Numbered from the stretch's first letter, positions 8,527 to 20,067 are shown. The stretch is 64,000 bases of DNA from Streptomyces hawaiiensis (GCF_004803895.1 NZ_CP021978.1:4402001-4466000), one strand, 5' to 3'. Notes: a model not told the origin generated them from the letters alone. Made by a program: numbers and translations.

Positions 8527-10587
8527 GTGGCCGATTCCGGCAACCCCAACGAGAACATCCCGTCCACCGACGCAGGCGTGACCAGCGAGGCGATCACCTC
8601 CAACGGCGAGGTCACCGCCTCGTACGACGCCAGTGCCATCACCGTCCTCGAGGGTCTGGACGCGGTCCGCAAGCGACCCGGCATGTACATCGGCTCGACC
8701 GGTGAGCGCGGCCTGCACCACCTGGTGCAGGAGGTCGTGGACAACTCCGTCGACGAGGCGCTGGCCGGTCACGCGGACACCATCGACGTGACGATCCTCG
8801 CCGACGGCGGTGTCAGGGTCGTCGACAACGGCCGTGGCATCCCGGTGGGCATCGTCCCGTCCGAGGGCAAGCCCGCCGTCGAGGTCGTGCTGACCGTGCT
8901 GCACGCGGGCGGCAAGTTCGGCGGCGGCGGTTACGCGGTCTCCGGTGGTCTGCACGGCGTGGGTGTCTCCGTCGTCAACGCCCTGTCCACGAAGGTCGCC
9001 GTGGAGGTCAGGACGGACGGCTACCGCTGGACGCAGGACTACAAGCTGGGTGTCCCCACGGCACCGCTCGCTCGACACGAGGCCACCGAAGAGACCGGCA
9101 CGTCGGTCACCTTCTGGGCAGACAGCGACATCTTCGAGACCACCGACTACTCCTTCGAGACGCTCTCCCGGCGCTTCCAGGAGATGGCGTTCCTCAACAA
9201 GGGCCTGAAGATCAACCTCACCGACGAGCGCGAGTCGGCGAAGGCCACCGCCGGTGCGGACGAGGCGGGCGAGGACGAGAAGCACGAGGTCAAGAGCGTC
9301 TCGTACCACTACGAGGGCGGCATCGTCGACTTCGTGAAGTACCTCAACTCCCGCAAGGGAGACCTGGTGCACCCCACTGTGATCGACCTGGAGGCCGAGG
9401 ACAGGGACAAGAGCCTGTCCCTCGAGGTCGCCATGCAGTGGAACGGCGGCTACACCGAGGGCGTGTACTCCTTCGCCAACATCATCCACACCCACGAGGG
9501 CGGTACGCACGAAGAGGGCTTCCGCTCCGCGCTGACCTCGCTGATCAACAAGTACGCGCGCGACAAGAGGCTGCTGCGCGAGAAGGACGACAACCTCACG
9601 GGTGACGACATCCGCGAGGGCCTGACGGCGATCATCTCGGTCAAGCTGAGCGAGCCCCAGTTCGAGGGCCAGACGAAGACCAAGCTGGGCAACACCGAGG
9701 TGAAGACCTTCGTGCAGAAGGTCGTCTACGAGCACCTCGCGGACTGGCTGGACCGTAACCCGAACGAGGCCGCGGACATCATCCGCAAGGGCATCCAGGC
9801 GGCCACCGCGCGCGTGGCGGCCCGCAAGGCCCGTGACCTCACCCGCCGCAAGGGCCTGCTGGAGACCGCGTCCCTGCCGGGCAAGCTCTCCGACTGCCAG
9901 TCGAACGATCCCATCAAGTGCGAGATCTTCATCGTCGAGGGTGACTCCGCCGGCGGCTCGGCCAAGTCCGGCCGCAACCCGCAGTACCAGGCGATCCTCC
10001 CGATCCGCGGCAAGATCCTGAACGTCGAGAAGGCGCGGATCGACAAGATCCTGCAGAACCAGGAGATCCAGGCGCTGATCTCGGCCTTCGGCACCGGAGT
10101 CCATGAGGACTTCGACATCGAGAAGCTGCGCTATCACAAGATCATCCTGATGGCGGACGCCGACGTCGACGGCCAGCACATCAACACCCTGCTGCTGACC
10201 TTCCTGTTCCGTTTCATGCGCCCTCTGGTCGAGGCCGGGCACGTGTACCTCTCCCGCCCGCCGCTCTACAAGATCAAGTGGGGCAAGGACGACTTCGAGT
10301 ACGCGTACTCCGACCGCGAGCGCGATGCCCTGATCGAGATGGGCCGCAACGCGGGCAAGCGCATCCGCGACGACTCCGTGCAGCGCTTCAAGGGTCTCGG
10401 CGAGATGAACGCCGAGGAACTGCGCATCACGACCATGGACCAGGAGCACCGCGTCCTCGGCCAGGTCACCCTCGACGACGCCGCCCAGGCCGACGACCTG
10501 TTCTCGGTCCTCATGGGCGAGGACGTCGAGGCCCGTCGCGCGTTCATCCAGCGCAACGCCAAGGACGTCCGCTTCCTCGACATCTGA
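8527..10587 (+). CDS. gyrB: DNA gyrase subunit B
   Basis: ATPase subunit of the type II topoisomerase that introduces negative supercoils. From GTG 8527 the product has 686 residues (MADSGNPNENIPSTD...). The GHKL ATPase motifs VQEVVDNSVDEALAGH and VVDNGRGIPVG are near residues 70-110, and the TOPRIM motifs FIVEGDSAGGSAKSGR near 468-483 and MADADVDGQH near 542-551. GTG 8527 is favoured because AGAAAGGG ends six bases upstream; GTG 8503 in the same frame would add eight residues but shows no ribosome site. gyrA follows after 42 bases. Confidence 0.97.
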   Translation: MADSGNPNENIPSTDAGVTSEAITSNGEVTASYDASAITVLEGLDAVRKRPGMYIGSTGERGLHHLVQEVVDNSVDEALAGHADTIDVTILADGGVRVVDNGRGIPVGIVPSEGKPAVEVVLTVLHAGGKFGGGGYAVSGGLHGVGVSVVNALSTKVAVEVRTDGYRWTQDYKLGVPTAPLARHEATEETGTSVTFWADSDIFETTDYSFETLSRRFQEMAFLNKGLKINLTDERESAKATAGADEAGEDEKHEVKSVSYHYEGGIVDFVKYLNSRKGDLVHPTVIDLEAEDRDKSLSLEVAMQWNGGYTEGVYSFANIIHTHEGGTHEEGFRSALTSLINKYARDKRLLREKDDNLTGDDIREGLTAIISVKLSEPQFEGQTKTKLGNTEVKTFVQKVVYEHLADWLDRNPNEAADIIRKGIQAATARVAARKARDLTRRKGLLETASLPGKLSDCQSNDPIKCEIFIVEGDSAGGSAKSGRNPQYQAILPIRGKILNVEKARIDKILQNQEIQALISAFGTGVHEDFDIEKLRYHKIILMADADVDGQHINTLLLTFLFRFMRPLVEAGHVYLSRPPLYKIKWGKDDFEYAYSDRERDALIEMGRNAGKRIRDDSVQRFKGLGEMNAEELRITTMDQEHRVLGQVTLDDAAQADDLFSVLMGEDVEARRAFIQRNAKDVRFLDI

Positions 10588-10629
10588 GTCGGTCTCAGCT
10601 GACCGCACCAGGAAGGATCTTCACCAGCA

Positions 10630-13224
<2,595 letters not shown>

Positions 13225-13243
13225 GCATGAGGAGTGAGTCAGC

Positions 13244-14050
13244 GTGAGCGGAGCCACGGGCGCCGGACCGACCGGTACCTCCAGGGGTACGGAAGCGGAC
13301 GACGGCGGCCGTGGCTCCGCCGCGCGTGCGGCGGACCCGCACACGACCAACCTGAAGGCGATCAAGTCCCCGACCAAGGACGCGCCCTCGCCTGACTCGC
13401 ATGGATCCCAGGGGGGAACTGTGACGGACACCCGAGGTCCGCAGACCAAGCAGCACAAGACCGGCGCGGGCCCGTCCGCCTCAGGCGCGCAGCCGCAGCC
13501 GGCCGCGCAGGAGCCGGCCACGGCCTCGCCCCTGCCCGGGGAACGGCAGACGCAGCAGCCGGCCGGGCCGTACCACCCGCCGCAGGCCTACCCGGCGCAG
13601 CAGGCGGCAACCGGTGCGGGCGCCGGTACCGACACCGGCGCCGTACGGCGGCCCCGCACGGGGGCGCGCACCACGCCGCGCGTCCGCAAGGCGCGGCTGC
13701 GGGTGGCGAAGGCCGACCCGTGGTCGGTGATGAAGGTCAGCTTCCTGCTCTCCATCGCCCTGGGCATCTGCACGATCGTCGCGTCCGCCGTGCTGTGGAT
13801 GGTCATGGACGCGATGGGCGTCTTCTCGACGGTCGGCGGCACGATCTCCGAGGCCACCGGCTCGAACGAGTCCAACGGCTTCGACCTGCAGGCCTTCCTG
13901 TCGCTGCCCAACGTCCTGCTGTTCGCGTCGGTCATCGCGGTCATCGACGTCGTCCTGGCGACGGCCCTCGCGACGCTCGGCGCGTTCATCTACAACCTTT
14001 CCGCGGGCTTCGTGGGCGGTGTCGAGCTGACGCTCGCCGAGGACGAGTGA
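13244..14050 (+). CDS. DUF3566 transmembrane protein
   Basis: A 268-residue protein downstream of gyrA, the place occupied by DUF3566 proteins in most actinobacteria. The first 150 residues are disordered, rich in Gly, Pro, Ala and Gln. The conserved part starts near RKARLRVAKADPWSVMKVSFLLSIALG, with two membrane helices (about residues 163-188 and 222-255). It starts with GTG 13244, preceded by GAGGAGTGAG. Function is unknown; the position suggests a link to the replication locus but nothing more. It is followed by the tRNA-Ile promoter. Confidence 0.88.
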   Translation: MSGATGAGPTGTSRGTEADDGGRGSAARAADPHTTNLKAIKSPTKDAPSPDSHGSQGGTVTDTRGPQTKQHKTGAGPSASGAQPQPAAQEPATASPLPGERQTQQPAGPYHPPQAYPAQQAATGAGAGTDTGAVRRPRTGARTTPRVRKARLRVAKADPWSVMKVSFLLSIALGICTIVASAVLWMVMDAMGVFSTVGGTISEATGSNESNGFDLQAFLSLPNVLLFASVIAVIDVVLATALATLGAFIYNLSAGFVGGVELTLAEDE

Positions 14051-14080
14051 CGTCCTCTGACGTTGTCCCGACAACCGATT

Positions 14081-14109
14081 TTGGGACTGCCCATGTCGTG
14101 CGCTAATCT
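14081..14109 (+). promoter_or_regulatory. tRNA-Ile promoter
   Basis: TTGGGA at 14081-14086 and TAATCT at 14104-14109 are 17 bases apart and lie 38 bases upstream of the tRNA, a good vegetative promoter. A small inverted repeat GTTGTC/GACAAC lies just upstream. Confidence 0.65.
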
Positions 14110-14147
14110 TCAGGAGTCAGCGCGCGGGACATACCGCAGAGCGCGGC

Positions 14148-14224
14148 GGGGCTATAGCTCAGTTGGTTAGAGCGCATCCCTGATAAGGATGAGGCCACAG
14201 GTTCAAATCCTGTTAGCCCCACCA
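14148..14224 (+). tRNA. tRNA-Ile (GAT)
   Basis: Full cloverleaf: acceptor GGGGCTA pairs with TAGCCCC, D-arm AGCTCAGTTGGTTAGAGC, anticodon stem CATCC/GGATG around loop CTGATAA (anticodon GAT), and T-arm with GGTTCAAATCC. The CCA end is encoded (14222-14224). Its place after gyrA-DUF3566 is conserved in Streptomyces. Confidence 0.98.
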
Positions 14225-14229
14225 GCATG

Positions 14230-14262
14230 AAACCCCCAGCCAGTCATGGTTGGGGGTTTTTG
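14230..14262 (+). terminator. tRNA-Ile terminator
   Basis: Stem AAACCCCCA at 14230-14238 pairs with TGGGGGTTT at 14251-14259, with an inner CCA/TGG pairing, and ends in a run of T. It is a strong intrinsic terminator directly behind the tRNA. Confidence 0.9.
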
Positions 14263-14347
14263 GCATCTACGGCCGACATCAGCCATCGCTCCGCTGGCGT
14301 TGCTCGCCGGTCAGGCCTACCTGGAGCGGAGGCCGCCGACGCACGGA

Positions 14348-14419
14348 GGCCGGATCAAGCGCCGGGGCCGGATCAAGCGCGGGGGCCGGATGAAGCGCGG
14401 GGGCCGGATGAAGCGGGAC
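14348..14419. repeat. Four tandem 18-bp repeats
   Basis: Four units starting at 14348, 14366, 14384 and 14402, of the form GGCCGGATCAAGCGCGGG, differing at one to three positions. The 18-base period keeps a reading frame open on both strands (RIKRGG-type or PRFIRP-type), but no start signal or codon bias supports a gene. The surrounding 14225-14491 interval holds nothing else. Confidence 0.85.
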
Positions 14420-14491
14420 ATGCGTAAGCCCGGCGGCTCTCTCGAGCTGCCGGGCTCTGTACGCGGGATCGCCAGGACGTTGTACCGGGGT

Positions 14492-14866
14492 TCAGCGCCG
14501 CAGGGGCGTGAGATGGTCCGGTTCGGCGTCGGGGTCCTCGTCGGTGCAGTCGGTGCCGGGGGAGGCCGCCGTGTCCGCGGGTGAGCGGTGCCGGCAGCGG
14601 GGGGTCTTGCCGTGGGCCTCGGCACGGATGCGCTGCTTCATCGTGGGGGGCAGGGCCCTGGGTGAGGACCGGGGGAATGTCGCCGGTGCCGCCGTCCGCT
14701 GCTGCGGGATACTCGCGCCGTTGCCGTTGCCGTTGCTGTTGCTCTTCTGCTCGGTCTGCGGTACGGCCGCGGCGGCGGTCGTGGTGACGAATCCGAGCGC
14801 CGTGCACAGCGCGAGGAAGGCGGTGACGATGGCGGTCCACACCTTCATGACCTTGTTCCGGGCCAT
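14492..14866 (-). CDS. Small secreted protein, function unknown
   Basis: A 124-residue protein starting MARNKVMKVWTAIVTAFLALCTALGF. Residues 5-35 form a signal peptide or N-terminal membrane anchor, ending near TTTAAAAAV. The rest is disordered, with an Asn/Gly run (KSNSNGNGNG) and Pro/Arg-rich sequence. GAGGGG lies upstream of the ATG at 14866. From memory, similar short proteins starting MARNK occur near gyrA in other Streptomyces, possibly the DUF6344 family; this was not checked. No function can be assigned. Confidence 0.6.
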   Translation of the reverse strand: MARNKVMKVWTAIVTAFLALCTALGFVTTTAAAAVPQTEQKSNSNGNGNGASIPQQRTAAPATFPRSSPRALPPTMKQRIRAEAHGKTPRCRHRSPADTAASPGTDCTDEDPDAEPDHLTPLRR

Positions 14867-15038
14867 GGCCCCTCACTTTCGGGTTGGGCGATTTGCGTAC
14901 TTTCCTCATGATGTGTATGCGGGCCGAGAAGTGGTGGATCTGCGCCCGTGGCGCGTCGATGTTCAGATGAACAACACCCGGATGGGCGCAAGAGCGGAGA
15001 AAAGGTGAGGAGAGCGGCGAAAGGAGATCAAAGTAACC

Positions 15039-15071
15039 CTCCGTCGGAGTGTGATCACCCTCCGATCGGAG
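15039..15071. promoter_or_regulatory. Two tandem palindromes, candidate operator
   Basis: CTCCGTCGGAG at 15039-15049 and CTCCGATCGGAG at 15060-15071 are palindromes, each preceded by ACC, with centres about 21.5 bases apart (two helical turns). They lie in the 338-base divergent interval between the secreted protein gene and the DLW-39 gene. No other feature was seen there except a TATAGT near 15152. Confidence 0.5.
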
Positions 15072-15204
15072 CGGTGAACTCCGCTTCTACCCCGGTTCCC
15101 GGGACGGGAGTTGAGGGGCCGACTCAGGTCACCGATCGGTATCGGTCGGTGTGTATAGTCGGGCGCCAGAGGTCCCCTACGTCAAGGAAAGACGAGGTCG
15201 CGCG

Positions 15205-15333
15205 GTGAAGAAGCTTCTCCTGGTCGCACTGGCCGCCATCGGCGGGCTCCTCGTGTACCGCCAGATCCAGGCGGATCGCGCCGAGCAGGATCTGTGGACG
15301 GAGGCGACTGACTCCGTGCCCACGGGTTCGTGA
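15205..15333 (+). CDS. DLW-39 family small protein
   Basis: A 42-residue product, MKKLLLVALAAIGGLLVYRQ at the N-terminus followed by an acidic tail with the DLW motif (QIQADRAEQDLWTEATD). It has one membrane helix, residues 3-18. DLW-39 proteins are a short actinobacterial family named for the length and the motif; the function is unknown. The start is GTG 15205. A strong terminator follows the stop codon by 24 bases. Confidence 0.85.
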   Translation: MKKLLLVALAAIGGLLVYRQIQADRAEQDLWTEATDSVPTGS

Positions 15334-15357
15334 GTCACGACAACCCAGACCGAACAG

Positions 15358-15385
15358 ACCCCGGCCGCCTCGCGGTCGGGGTTTT
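15358..15385 (+). terminator. Terminator behind the DLW-39 gene
   Basis: CCCCGGCCGC at 15359-15368 pairs with GCGGTCGGGG at 15372-15381 with one G-T pair, followed by TTTTG. An intrinsic terminator. Confidence 0.85.
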
Positions 15386-15477
15386 GTGTGCCGAGGGCCG
15401 GTCGTGAACCCGGCCGGCGCGGCAGGATGGGCCACGGCTTCAGGGCTTCGTGGTCCGGCGACGGTGAGGGGTGGCAC

Positions 15478-16818
15478 GTGAGGGGACGGTGTCGTACGGC
15501 GTGGGGGCGGCGCGCGGGGGCGTGGCGCGGCCGTCCGGCGGTGGCCGTGCGCGTGGGCGCCGCGGCCGTGATGCTGGGGGCGACAGCGGCCGTGGTGCCG
15601 GGGCAGGCCGCCGCTGCCGGAGAGGCCTCCGGCAGGCCGGGCCCGTACGCCTTCGCCGACGGAGCGCAGAGCGTCGAGGGAGCGAGGAGCACCGGGGACG
15701 CCGCCGCCCTGAAGCCCGGCGGGGCCTACAAGAGCTCCCTGCCGAGCAGCGGCAAGGTCAGTTACCGCCTCGAACTCGACGCCGCGTCGAACGCGTACGT
15801 CTCCGTCACCGCCGTCCCCTCCCCCGGCAGCACCGTCTCCGTCATCGACGGGATCAAGGTGTCCGTGCAGGACGCCGAGGGCAACACCTGCTCCGTCGAC
15901 ACCGCGAGTTTCGGGGCCTCCCGCAGCCCCCACCCCATCGCGGCGTGGGGCAGACGCGAGACCGGCAGGCCGCTGTGCCAGAAGGCCGGTGCGTACTTCG
16001 TGACCGTCGAGCGCGTCGACCCCGAGGGCGAGGGCTCCTCGCCGGACACCTGGGATCTGGAACTCGTCGCCCTGACGGAACCGCGGACGGCGAAGGCCGG
16101 GGCGACCACCGCCCCCGAGGTGTGGAACTCCGCCACGCCCCAGCCGCTCCAGGGAGAGTCCGAGCGCCGGAAGGGCGGCGCGGGCTTCACCAGGGCGACC
16201 CCTCTCGACCAGGGGGTCTGGCGGGACGACATCCGGCCCGGCCAGACACTCTTCTACGAGGTGCCGGTCGACTGGGGACAGCAGGTCTCCGTGACCGCCG
16301 ACCTCGGCAGCTCGGGCTCCGGCGTCACCGGCTACACGTCCGACGCGCTACATCTGGCCCTCTACAACCCCGCGCGCGGTCAGGTCGCCGACGTGGGCGT
16401 CGGCTACGACGGCGGCCAGAAGTCCGGGAGCCTGCCTCCCCTGCCGCCGGTGGACCACGCCAACCGCTACGCCGCCGCCGCGCAGGTGAGCGCGCTGCGC
16501 TTCGCCGGTTCCCACTACCTCGTCGCCCATCTCGCGGAGGACGTCGCCGACACCTTCGGGGACGGGCCGTTCGCCCTGACGTTGCGCGTCAGGGTGAGCG
16601 GGGAGCCGCGGGGCGGGCCCGAGTACGCGGGGGAGTCCGAGCCGAAGGGCGTCTTCGAGGTCTCGGACCAGGACCGGGAGGCGGCCGCACAGGGCGTGGC
16701 CACGGGCGATGACACCGCCATGAGGGCGCTCGCCGTGGGCGGCATCGGCACCGGGAGCGCGGTGCTGGTGGGACTCGGGGTGTGGACCGTGGTGGCTCGG
16801 CGGAGGAACGCCGCGTAG
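15478..16818 (+). CDS. Secreted, C-terminally membrane-anchored protein
   Basis: A 446-residue product. The N-terminus has several arginines, then a hydrophobic stretch VRVGAAAVMLGATAAVVPGQAAA (residues about 22-44), a probable signal peptide ending at AAA. A long extracytoplasmic region follows with two similar beta-rich parts (about 65-205 and 220-400). A membrane helix GTGSAVLVGLGVWTVVA and an RRRN tail close the protein. No LAXTG sorting motif precedes the helix, so it is probably anchored by the helix itself. GTG 15478 was chosen because GTGAGGGG lies seven bases upstream. It is convergent with the kinase gene at 16847; no function can be assigned. Confidence 0.75.
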   Translation: MRGRCRTAWGRRAGAWRGRPAVAVRVGAAAVMLGATAAVVPGQAAAAGEASGRPGPYAFADGAQSVEGARSTGDAAALKPGGAYKSSLPSSGKVSYRLELDAASNAYVSVTAVPSPGSTVSVIDGIKVSVQDAEGNTCSVDTASFGASRSPHPIAAWGRRETGRPLCQKAGAYFVTVERVDPEGEGSSPDTWDLELVALTEPRTAKAGATTAPEVWNSATPQPLQGESERRKGGAGFTRATPLDQGVWRDDIRPGQTLFYEVPVDWGQQVSVTADLGSSGSGVTGYTSDALHLALYNPARGQVADVGVGYDGGQKSGSLPPLPPVDHANRYAAAAQVSALRFAGSHYLVAHLAEDVADTFGDGPFALTLRVRVSGEPRGGPEYAGESEPKGVFEVSDQDREAAAQGVATGDDTAMRALAVGGIGTGSAVLVGLGVWTVVARRRNAA

Positions 16819-16846
16819 GGCGGGCGCCGTGCCCCTTGTAAGGGCC

Positions 16847-18307
16847 TCAGATCTGGGTCAGGGCCCAGAAGCCCGCCGCGTAGCAGGCCAGCGCGAGGAG
16901 CAGCAGCGGCACCGCCACCTTGGCCGGCGGCCCGGGGCGGGAGGGCCGTTGCGCCCGGTGCCGTGACGGCGTCTGGCCGATCGGCGGGGTCTGCGGGGTC
17001 CGGGCGGTGTACGAGGCTGTGGAGGCGTCCGTGCGGTACTGCTCCGCAGGGGGCAGGGGCGGGCCGGAGTACACCGGTGGGAGTGGCTGGGCGGGCGACA
17101 GCCGGTGCGTGGGGTCGTAAGGGAGGACGGGCTGCTGCCGGGGCGGTGCCTCCGCGTGCTGCCCGGGGGCCGGGGACGAGGTGACGGTGGCCTGCGGGGG
17201 CGGCAGATGGAAGCTGCCGGTGTCCGACATCGAAGGCGGCCGGGCGGGGCCGGCCGACGGGTCGGGGGTCCGCCGTGGGTCGTTCGGTACCGCGTACGGG
17301 TGCGGCTCGGCGTGCTGCCCGCCGGGCACCGACGGCTCGCCCTCGTCATCACTCTGCCGAAGCCGCTCCTCGCCCGCCTTCGAGGAGTCGGACAGCTCCT
17401 CTCGCGGCCCCAGCCCCTTCGCCCGCTCCAGCGGCCCCTCGGGGGCGAACCCCCGGGGAAGCGGGCCGAGTTGGTCGAAGATCTCGATCAGCTCGTCGTC
17501 CGGGCCCGGGTCCGGGAGGAGCTCCGCGGCGGCGGCGAGTGCCTTGCGCGCCCCTGTGGCCGTGCGGAACCGCGCCCCCGGATCCGGTTGGAGCAACATG
17601 GCCACCACCTGCCACAGCGGCTCCGGGATGCCCTTGGGCGCGCCGGGAGTCCCGTGCTCGGCGAAGTACTGGATGAGCGCCTTGCTGTCCGGCTTGGCGC
17701 CCTCCAGCAGATACAGCGCGACCAGTCCCACGGCGAACAGATCGGCGGGGAAATCCGGTTCGGCGCCCATCATCTGCTCGGGCGCGAGATAACCGGGCGT
17801 CCCCACCACGAGGTTGGTCTCCGTCAGGCGGGGCTCGCCCAGCCGCATCGCGATGCCGAAGTCGGACAGCCGCAGCCGCGGCCGGGCCGTACCGGTGGCC
17901 TCCAGCAGCACGTTGGCGGGTTTGACGTCACGGTGCACCACACCCTCCGCGTGCACCGCGGCCAGGCCCGCCAGCAACTGGTCGAGCAGGGTGCAGACGA
18001 AGGCCGGCGGGAGGGGACCGTAGTCCCCGACGAGGTGGACGAGTGATCCGCCCGCGACCAGGTCCATGGTGAACAGGACCTTGTCGTCGTCGGCGGCCCA
18101 GCTGGTGGGGGCGAGCACGTGGGGGTGGTCGATGCGCAGGGCCTGTTCCCGGACGAAGCGCAGCAGCGAGTGCGCGTCGCTCTGGAGCAGGACCTTGGCG
18201 GCCACGTAGCGACGGCGGCGGTGATCCCAGGCCCGCCAGACGGCGCCGACCCCTCCACGTCCGATCGGGTCGACCAGTTCGTACCGGCCGGCGAAGACCT
18301 CACCCAT
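16847..18307 (-). CDS. Serine/threonine protein kinase with C-terminal membrane helix
   Basis: A 486-residue Hanks-type kinase. The glycine loop is GRGGVGAV at 16-23, the ATP lysine Lys38, the catalytic loop HRDVKPAN at 125-132, the magnesium motif DFG at 149-151 and the APE-equivalent APEQ near 172. Residues about 275-455 are a Pro-rich disordered linker, and a single helix VAVPLLLLALACYAAGFWALTQI ends the protein. Without anything after the helix there is no extracellular sensor domain, so the stimulus is unlikely to be bound outside the cell by this protein alone. The substrate is unknown. Confidence 0.92.
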   Translation of the reverse strand: MGEVFAGRYELVDPIGRGGVGAVWRAWDHRRRRYVAAKVLLQSDAHSLLRFVREQALRIDHPHVLAPTSWAADDDKVLFTMDLVAGGSLVHLVGDYGPLPPAFVCTLLDQLLAGLAAVHAEGVVHRDVKPANVLLEATGTARPRLRLSDFGIAMRLGEPRLTETNLVVGTPGYLAPEQMMGAEPDFPADLFAVGLVALYLLEGAKPDSKALIQYFAEHGTPGAPKGIPEPLWQVVAMLLQPDPGARFRTATGARKALAAAAELLPDPGPDDELIEIFDQLGPLPRGFAPEGPLERAKGLGPREELSDSSKAGEERLRQSDDEGEPSVPGGQHAEPHPYAVPNDPRRTPDPSAGPARPPSMSDTGSFHLPPPQATVTSSPAPGQHAEAPPRQQPVLPYDPTHRLSPAQPLPPVYSGPPLPPAEQYRTDASTASYTARTPQTPPIGQTPSRHRAQRPSRPGPPAKVAVPLLLLALACYAAGFWALTQI

Positions 18308-18545
18308 GGCTGTACGTCGCTCCTCCCCCTGCGGCTTCCCCCCTTGCTTCCCCCTCGGTGAGCACTACGACTCCCCGACGGGCGAAACAGCTCCCCCGAC
18401 GCCCCCGTTGAGCGATACGTCCCCCTCGCGTCGACCGGTCCCCCGTACGGAACACGCCCCCTCGTGCCCGCCCGTACCGTGACGCATCCCCCGTCACCTC
18501 ACCCACGCCCGCTGCCGAACCCCCTTCGGCGGCAGGGCGATGGGA

Positions 18546-19094
18546 TCAGCTCTGGTGGGACTGGTAGTGCGCGACGGCGTCCGAGGTGCGGCCGGCGCCG
18601 TAGACCCGGAGGAACTCTGCCAGTTCCGGATGGGTCGGGGCGAGGGTGTCGGCGGCGTCGATGATGTCGCCCGCCGCCGCGACCGACCGCAGCAGCGACT
18701 GGATCTCGCGCACGACGCGCTTGACCGTGGGCGCCCCCGAACTGCTCGTCGTCTGTGTGGTGTTGCTGAGCACCGACCCCCCCTGTGACTTCTTGATCTC
18801 CTCCATGCGCTCGGTGGCCTCGGCCGCGCTCACGCTGCCGTCCGCGACCTGCCCGGCCAGATCCTGCAGCAGCTGCACCCGCTGCACCACGGCCGGGTTG
18901 CCGATCTTCGCCCGCTGACCGCTCATCAGCTGCGACAGCATCGGTGCGGACAGTCCCAGAACCCCCGCGAGACGAGCCTGGTTGAGACCAAGATCGTCGA
19001 TGAGCCTACGGAAGAGCGCCCCCAGCGGCTCCCCGTACCAGTTCCGCTGCAGTTCCCGCGCTCTTGCGGTCGCTTCCTGCTGTGCGGCGTCCAT
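18546..19094 (-). CDS. Helix-turn-helix DNA-binding protein
   Basis: A 182-residue protein with an N-terminal helical segment and an HTH at about 28-55 (LGLNQARLAGVLGLSAPMLSQLMSGQRAKIGNP), similar to the XRE/Cro fold. The C-terminal half is helical with a Ser/Thr-rich break. The ATG at 19094 has GGGGAG six bases upstream; another in-frame ATG at 19118 has no ribosome site. It ends 238 bases from the kinase start, with which it shares orientation. Its target genes are unknown. The 18308-18545 gap holds no gene. Confidence 0.85.
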   Translation of the reverse strand: MDAAQQEATARARELQRNWYGEPLGALFRRLIDDLGLNQARLAGVLGLSAPMLSQLMSGQRAKIGNPAVVQRVQLLQDLAGQVADGSVSAAEATERMEEIKKSQGGSVLSNTTQTTSSSGAPTVKRVVREIQSLLRSVAAAGDIIDAADTLAPTHPELAEFLRVYGAGRTSDAVAHYQSHQS

Positions 19095-19275
19095 TGCGTC
19101 TCCCCATCGCTTCCCCATGTACGGCGGTTCGCGGTAGCGAACCACGCCGAGCATCTTACGGAGAGTGGTCGGCGACGGGGACCCCCAATCTTTTTGCGGA
19201 ACCACGGGGGTGACCCGGTACTCTGGTCTCCGACGCCCGCCGGGACGCGGTTTCTCCGGTCGGACGTCCCCTTCC

Positions 19276-19348
19276 GGGGCCTTAGCTCAGTTGGTAGAGC
19301 GCTGTCTTTGCATGGCAGATGTCAGGGGTTCGACTCCCCTAGGCTCCA
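19276..19348 (+). tRNA. tRNA-Ala (TGC)
   Basis: Acceptor GGGGCCT pairs with AGGCTCC (one G-T), D-arm AGCTCAGTTGGTAGAGC, anticodon stem CTGTC/GGCAG around TTTGCAT (anticodon TGC), T-arm GGGGTTCGACTCCCC, discriminator A. The CCA is not encoded. A possible promoter, TTGCGG at 19194 and TACTCT at 19219, precedes it at 19-base spacing. Confidence 0.97.
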
Positions 19349-19356
19349 CGCTTTGA

Positions 19357-19399
19357 GAGCCCCTTTGACCTGGGGAAACCTGGGTCAGAGGGGCTCTTT
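19357..19399 (+). terminator. tRNA-Ala terminator
   Basis: GAGCCCCTTTGACC at 19357-19370 pairs with GGTCAGAGGGGCTC at 19383-19396 with one internal mismatch, followed by TTTG. Confidence 0.85.
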
Positions 19400-20037
19400 G
19401 TGTGCGCGGATCCGTGGCGTCGGGCGGGCTGGGGAGCCGTCGGCGCCTGCGATGAACCTGATCCGGGCGTTGTGTTGTCAGGTGCATTCCGGCGGGCGTC
19501 CGCCCCCCTCCGTGTCTCCGGGCTGCATCAGGAACGGCCGTGCCGGCTCCTCTTGGTGTGCGGGGGCTCCCGCCCGGCCTCTGGCCCTACCGCCCGCTCG
19601 CGGCGGGGAGGCCGACCTCCGCCGAGTGCGTAGAGGAGACACTTTCTTGCACTCCTATTGCATCTGCACGTGCAGATATGCGGAATGAAACGCTCCACCG
19701 GCCCCCTCCGCCCGCCTGGATCAGGGATCCGGCCGCAGGGCACGGGAAGGCTGACTGGAAGCGCTATCTGCGCCAGAGGCGCGGCAATCGATGCCGTTTC
19801 GGAAAAGATCGATCACATAGGGACATGGATCCATCAATGATGGTCATTATTGACTTCCGGAAAAGTCACGTGCGATCCGCAGTGGGAGGGGTCAAGACGG
19901 GTGTGTTTAATGGGTGTTGCTGCAGGCTCAACAAATCCCACTGTTGCATTGGCCGAACGCGTGGCGGGCCTTTCAGGGGACCGCTACTGTGGCGACGGCA
20001 ACAGGGAAACGACCCTGTACAGCTCCGTACACGCAAA
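19400..20037. other. Region without a convincing gene, atypical composition
   Basis: About 640 bases that are less GC-rich than their neighbours, especially 19640-20037. Several short frames are open, but none combines a ribosome site with third-position GC bias. The best of them, ATG 19910 to TAA 20053 (47 codons, starting MGVAAGSTNPTVALAERVAG), lacks a ribosome site. The interval directly follows tRNA-Ala and leads into a small membrane protein gene, so it may be remnant or regulatory DNA of an acquired patch. Confidence 0.4.
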
Positions 20038-20067
20038 TGCCCCAGGGTGGTAAGGCACCCCGGGGCA
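20038..20067 (+). promoter_or_regulatory. Leader hairpin upstream of the 88-aa gene
   Basis: TGCCCC-A-GGGTG pairs with CACCC-C-GGGGCA around GTAAGG. There is no T-run, and the ribosome site of the next gene begins 14 bases later, so it could be an attenuator or an RNA-stabilising leader rather than a plain terminator. Confidence 0.5.

Noticed and set aside
14246..14584. A 112-codon rightward frame over the 18-bp repeats
   Set aside because: No ribosome site, starts within the tRNA terminator, and the frame is open because of the repeat period.
19910..20053. A 47-codon frame starting MGVAAGSTNPTVALAERVAG
   Set aside because: No ribosome site within range and no third-position GC bias; kept only as part of the atypical region.
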